From Mannheimia sp041807705 (GTDB lineage Bacteria > Pseudomonadota > Gammaproteobacteria > Enterobacterales > Pasteurellaceae), in contig NZ_JBGTYY010000007.1 in assembly GCF_041807705.1 (NCBI RefSeq), positions 23,996 to 87,995 on the forward strand: DNA of 64,000 bases, read 5' to 3'. The position numbers were made by a program, and so were the translations under genes. The notes under the pieces were generated by a model. That model made no database searches, was not told the DNA's origin, and saw only the letters and a program-made list of their open reading frames with translations. Shown here piece by piece: positions 63,862 to 64,000 of the stretch (its first letter is position 1; the number at the start of each line of letters is the position of its first letter).

Positions 63862-64000
63862 CAGTCCCCCGTTTTAAATTACCGTGTCTGTCAGATTAAT
63901 TTGAGCTTAAATTCTTTTCCACCCAAATCCGTTTTCCATCAAGTAAGGTTGCCATCGGTGTTCTGCCACAGCACATTTTTCCTTGATGTGTTCGATGGTG
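63840..64000 (-). mobile_element. End of an IS481-family insertion sequence
   Basis: The transposase 3' end is encoded on the minus strand (63896-64000). Between it and the toxin remnant lie AATCTGACAG (63854-63863) and, inverted, TGTCAGATT, which look like the element's terminal or subterminal inverted repeats. The exact boundary and the other end are not visible. Confidence 0.6.
63896..64000 (-). CDS. IS481-family transposase, C-terminal end only
   Basis: 34 residues are visible: HHRTHQGKMCCGRTPMATLL then DGKRIWVEKNLSSN and stop. The H-Q-G-K...GRTPM...LLDGK ending is typical of IS481-family DDE transposases. The N-terminal part lies beyond the window edge. Confidence 0.75.
   Translation of the reverse strand, partial: HHRTHQGKMCCGRTPMATLLDGKRIWVEKNLSSN

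Overview
The window is a stretch of chromosome from a member of the Pasteurellaceae. The genes (MoaA, AcnB, TorYZ, TmcA, CpxRA, UvrB, SbcB) are of gammaproteobacterial type. The AT-rich intergenic DNA is studded with ACAAGCGGT / ACCGCTTGT, the uptake signal core of the Actinobacillus pleuropneumoniae–Mannheimia–Bibersteinia branch rather than the Haemophilus influenzae type. I cannot name the species. No rRNA, tRNA, CRISPR array or prophage was seen.

Layout. 1-4.9 kb is a decayed catecholate-siderophore island: a shortened AraC regulator, a broken TonB receptor and a broken enterochelin-esterase gene, lying between two copies of a yhbP-type gene. 5-11 kb holds a WG-repeat protein, tusA, a hemerythrin-like protein, tgt, a tiny lipoprotein, a YceB-type protein, cspD and a transporter. 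11-19 kb holds a cytoplasmic BisC-type molybdoenzyme and the oxidative TCA genes acnB-icd, divergent from gltA. 19-23.4 kb is a type III restriction-modification system whose mod gene contains eight copies of a 7-base repeat and is at present out of frame (phase OFF). 23.5-32.3 kb is a molybdenum block: torY-torZ, a LuxR/periplasmic-binding-domain fusion regulator, and moaA-moaC-moaD-moaE behind a Moco riboswitch. 32-45.8 kb is mostly housekeeping (ybeY, tmcA, aspC, accD-folC, mazG, cpxRA, macB, ybgI). 45.8-51.2 kb holds a ZnuD-like zinc TonB receptor divergent from a surface-lipoprotein gene and its Slam exporter. 51-62.6 kb holds a transporter, yjjV, a small toxin-antitoxin-like pair, a broken lipoprotein, uvrB, a broken siderophore ABC permease, rnm, a DNA glycosylase, sbcB and asnS. 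The last 1.4 kb has antitoxin remnants and the end of an IS481-family element.

How it fits together. TorZ and the BisC paralogue need molybdopterin made by the Moa proteins encoded next to them, and FNR-like and palindromic sites suggest oxygen- or ligand-responsive control. Two separate ferric-siderophore loci are pseudogenes, whereas the metal locus at 45.8-51.2 kb is intact. This points to a host-adapted organism that dropped siderophore piracy but kept a surface-lipoprotein/TonB-receptor route for a metal or a metal complex.

The most interesting items are the ZnuD-like receptor + surface lipoprotein + Slam cluster, the heptanucleotide-switched methyltransferase, the LuxR/periplasmic-binding fusion with its candidate operator, the palindromes inserted in frame in tmcA, and the loss of one haem-binding cysteine in TorY. 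All calls come from reading the sequence; no database search was run.
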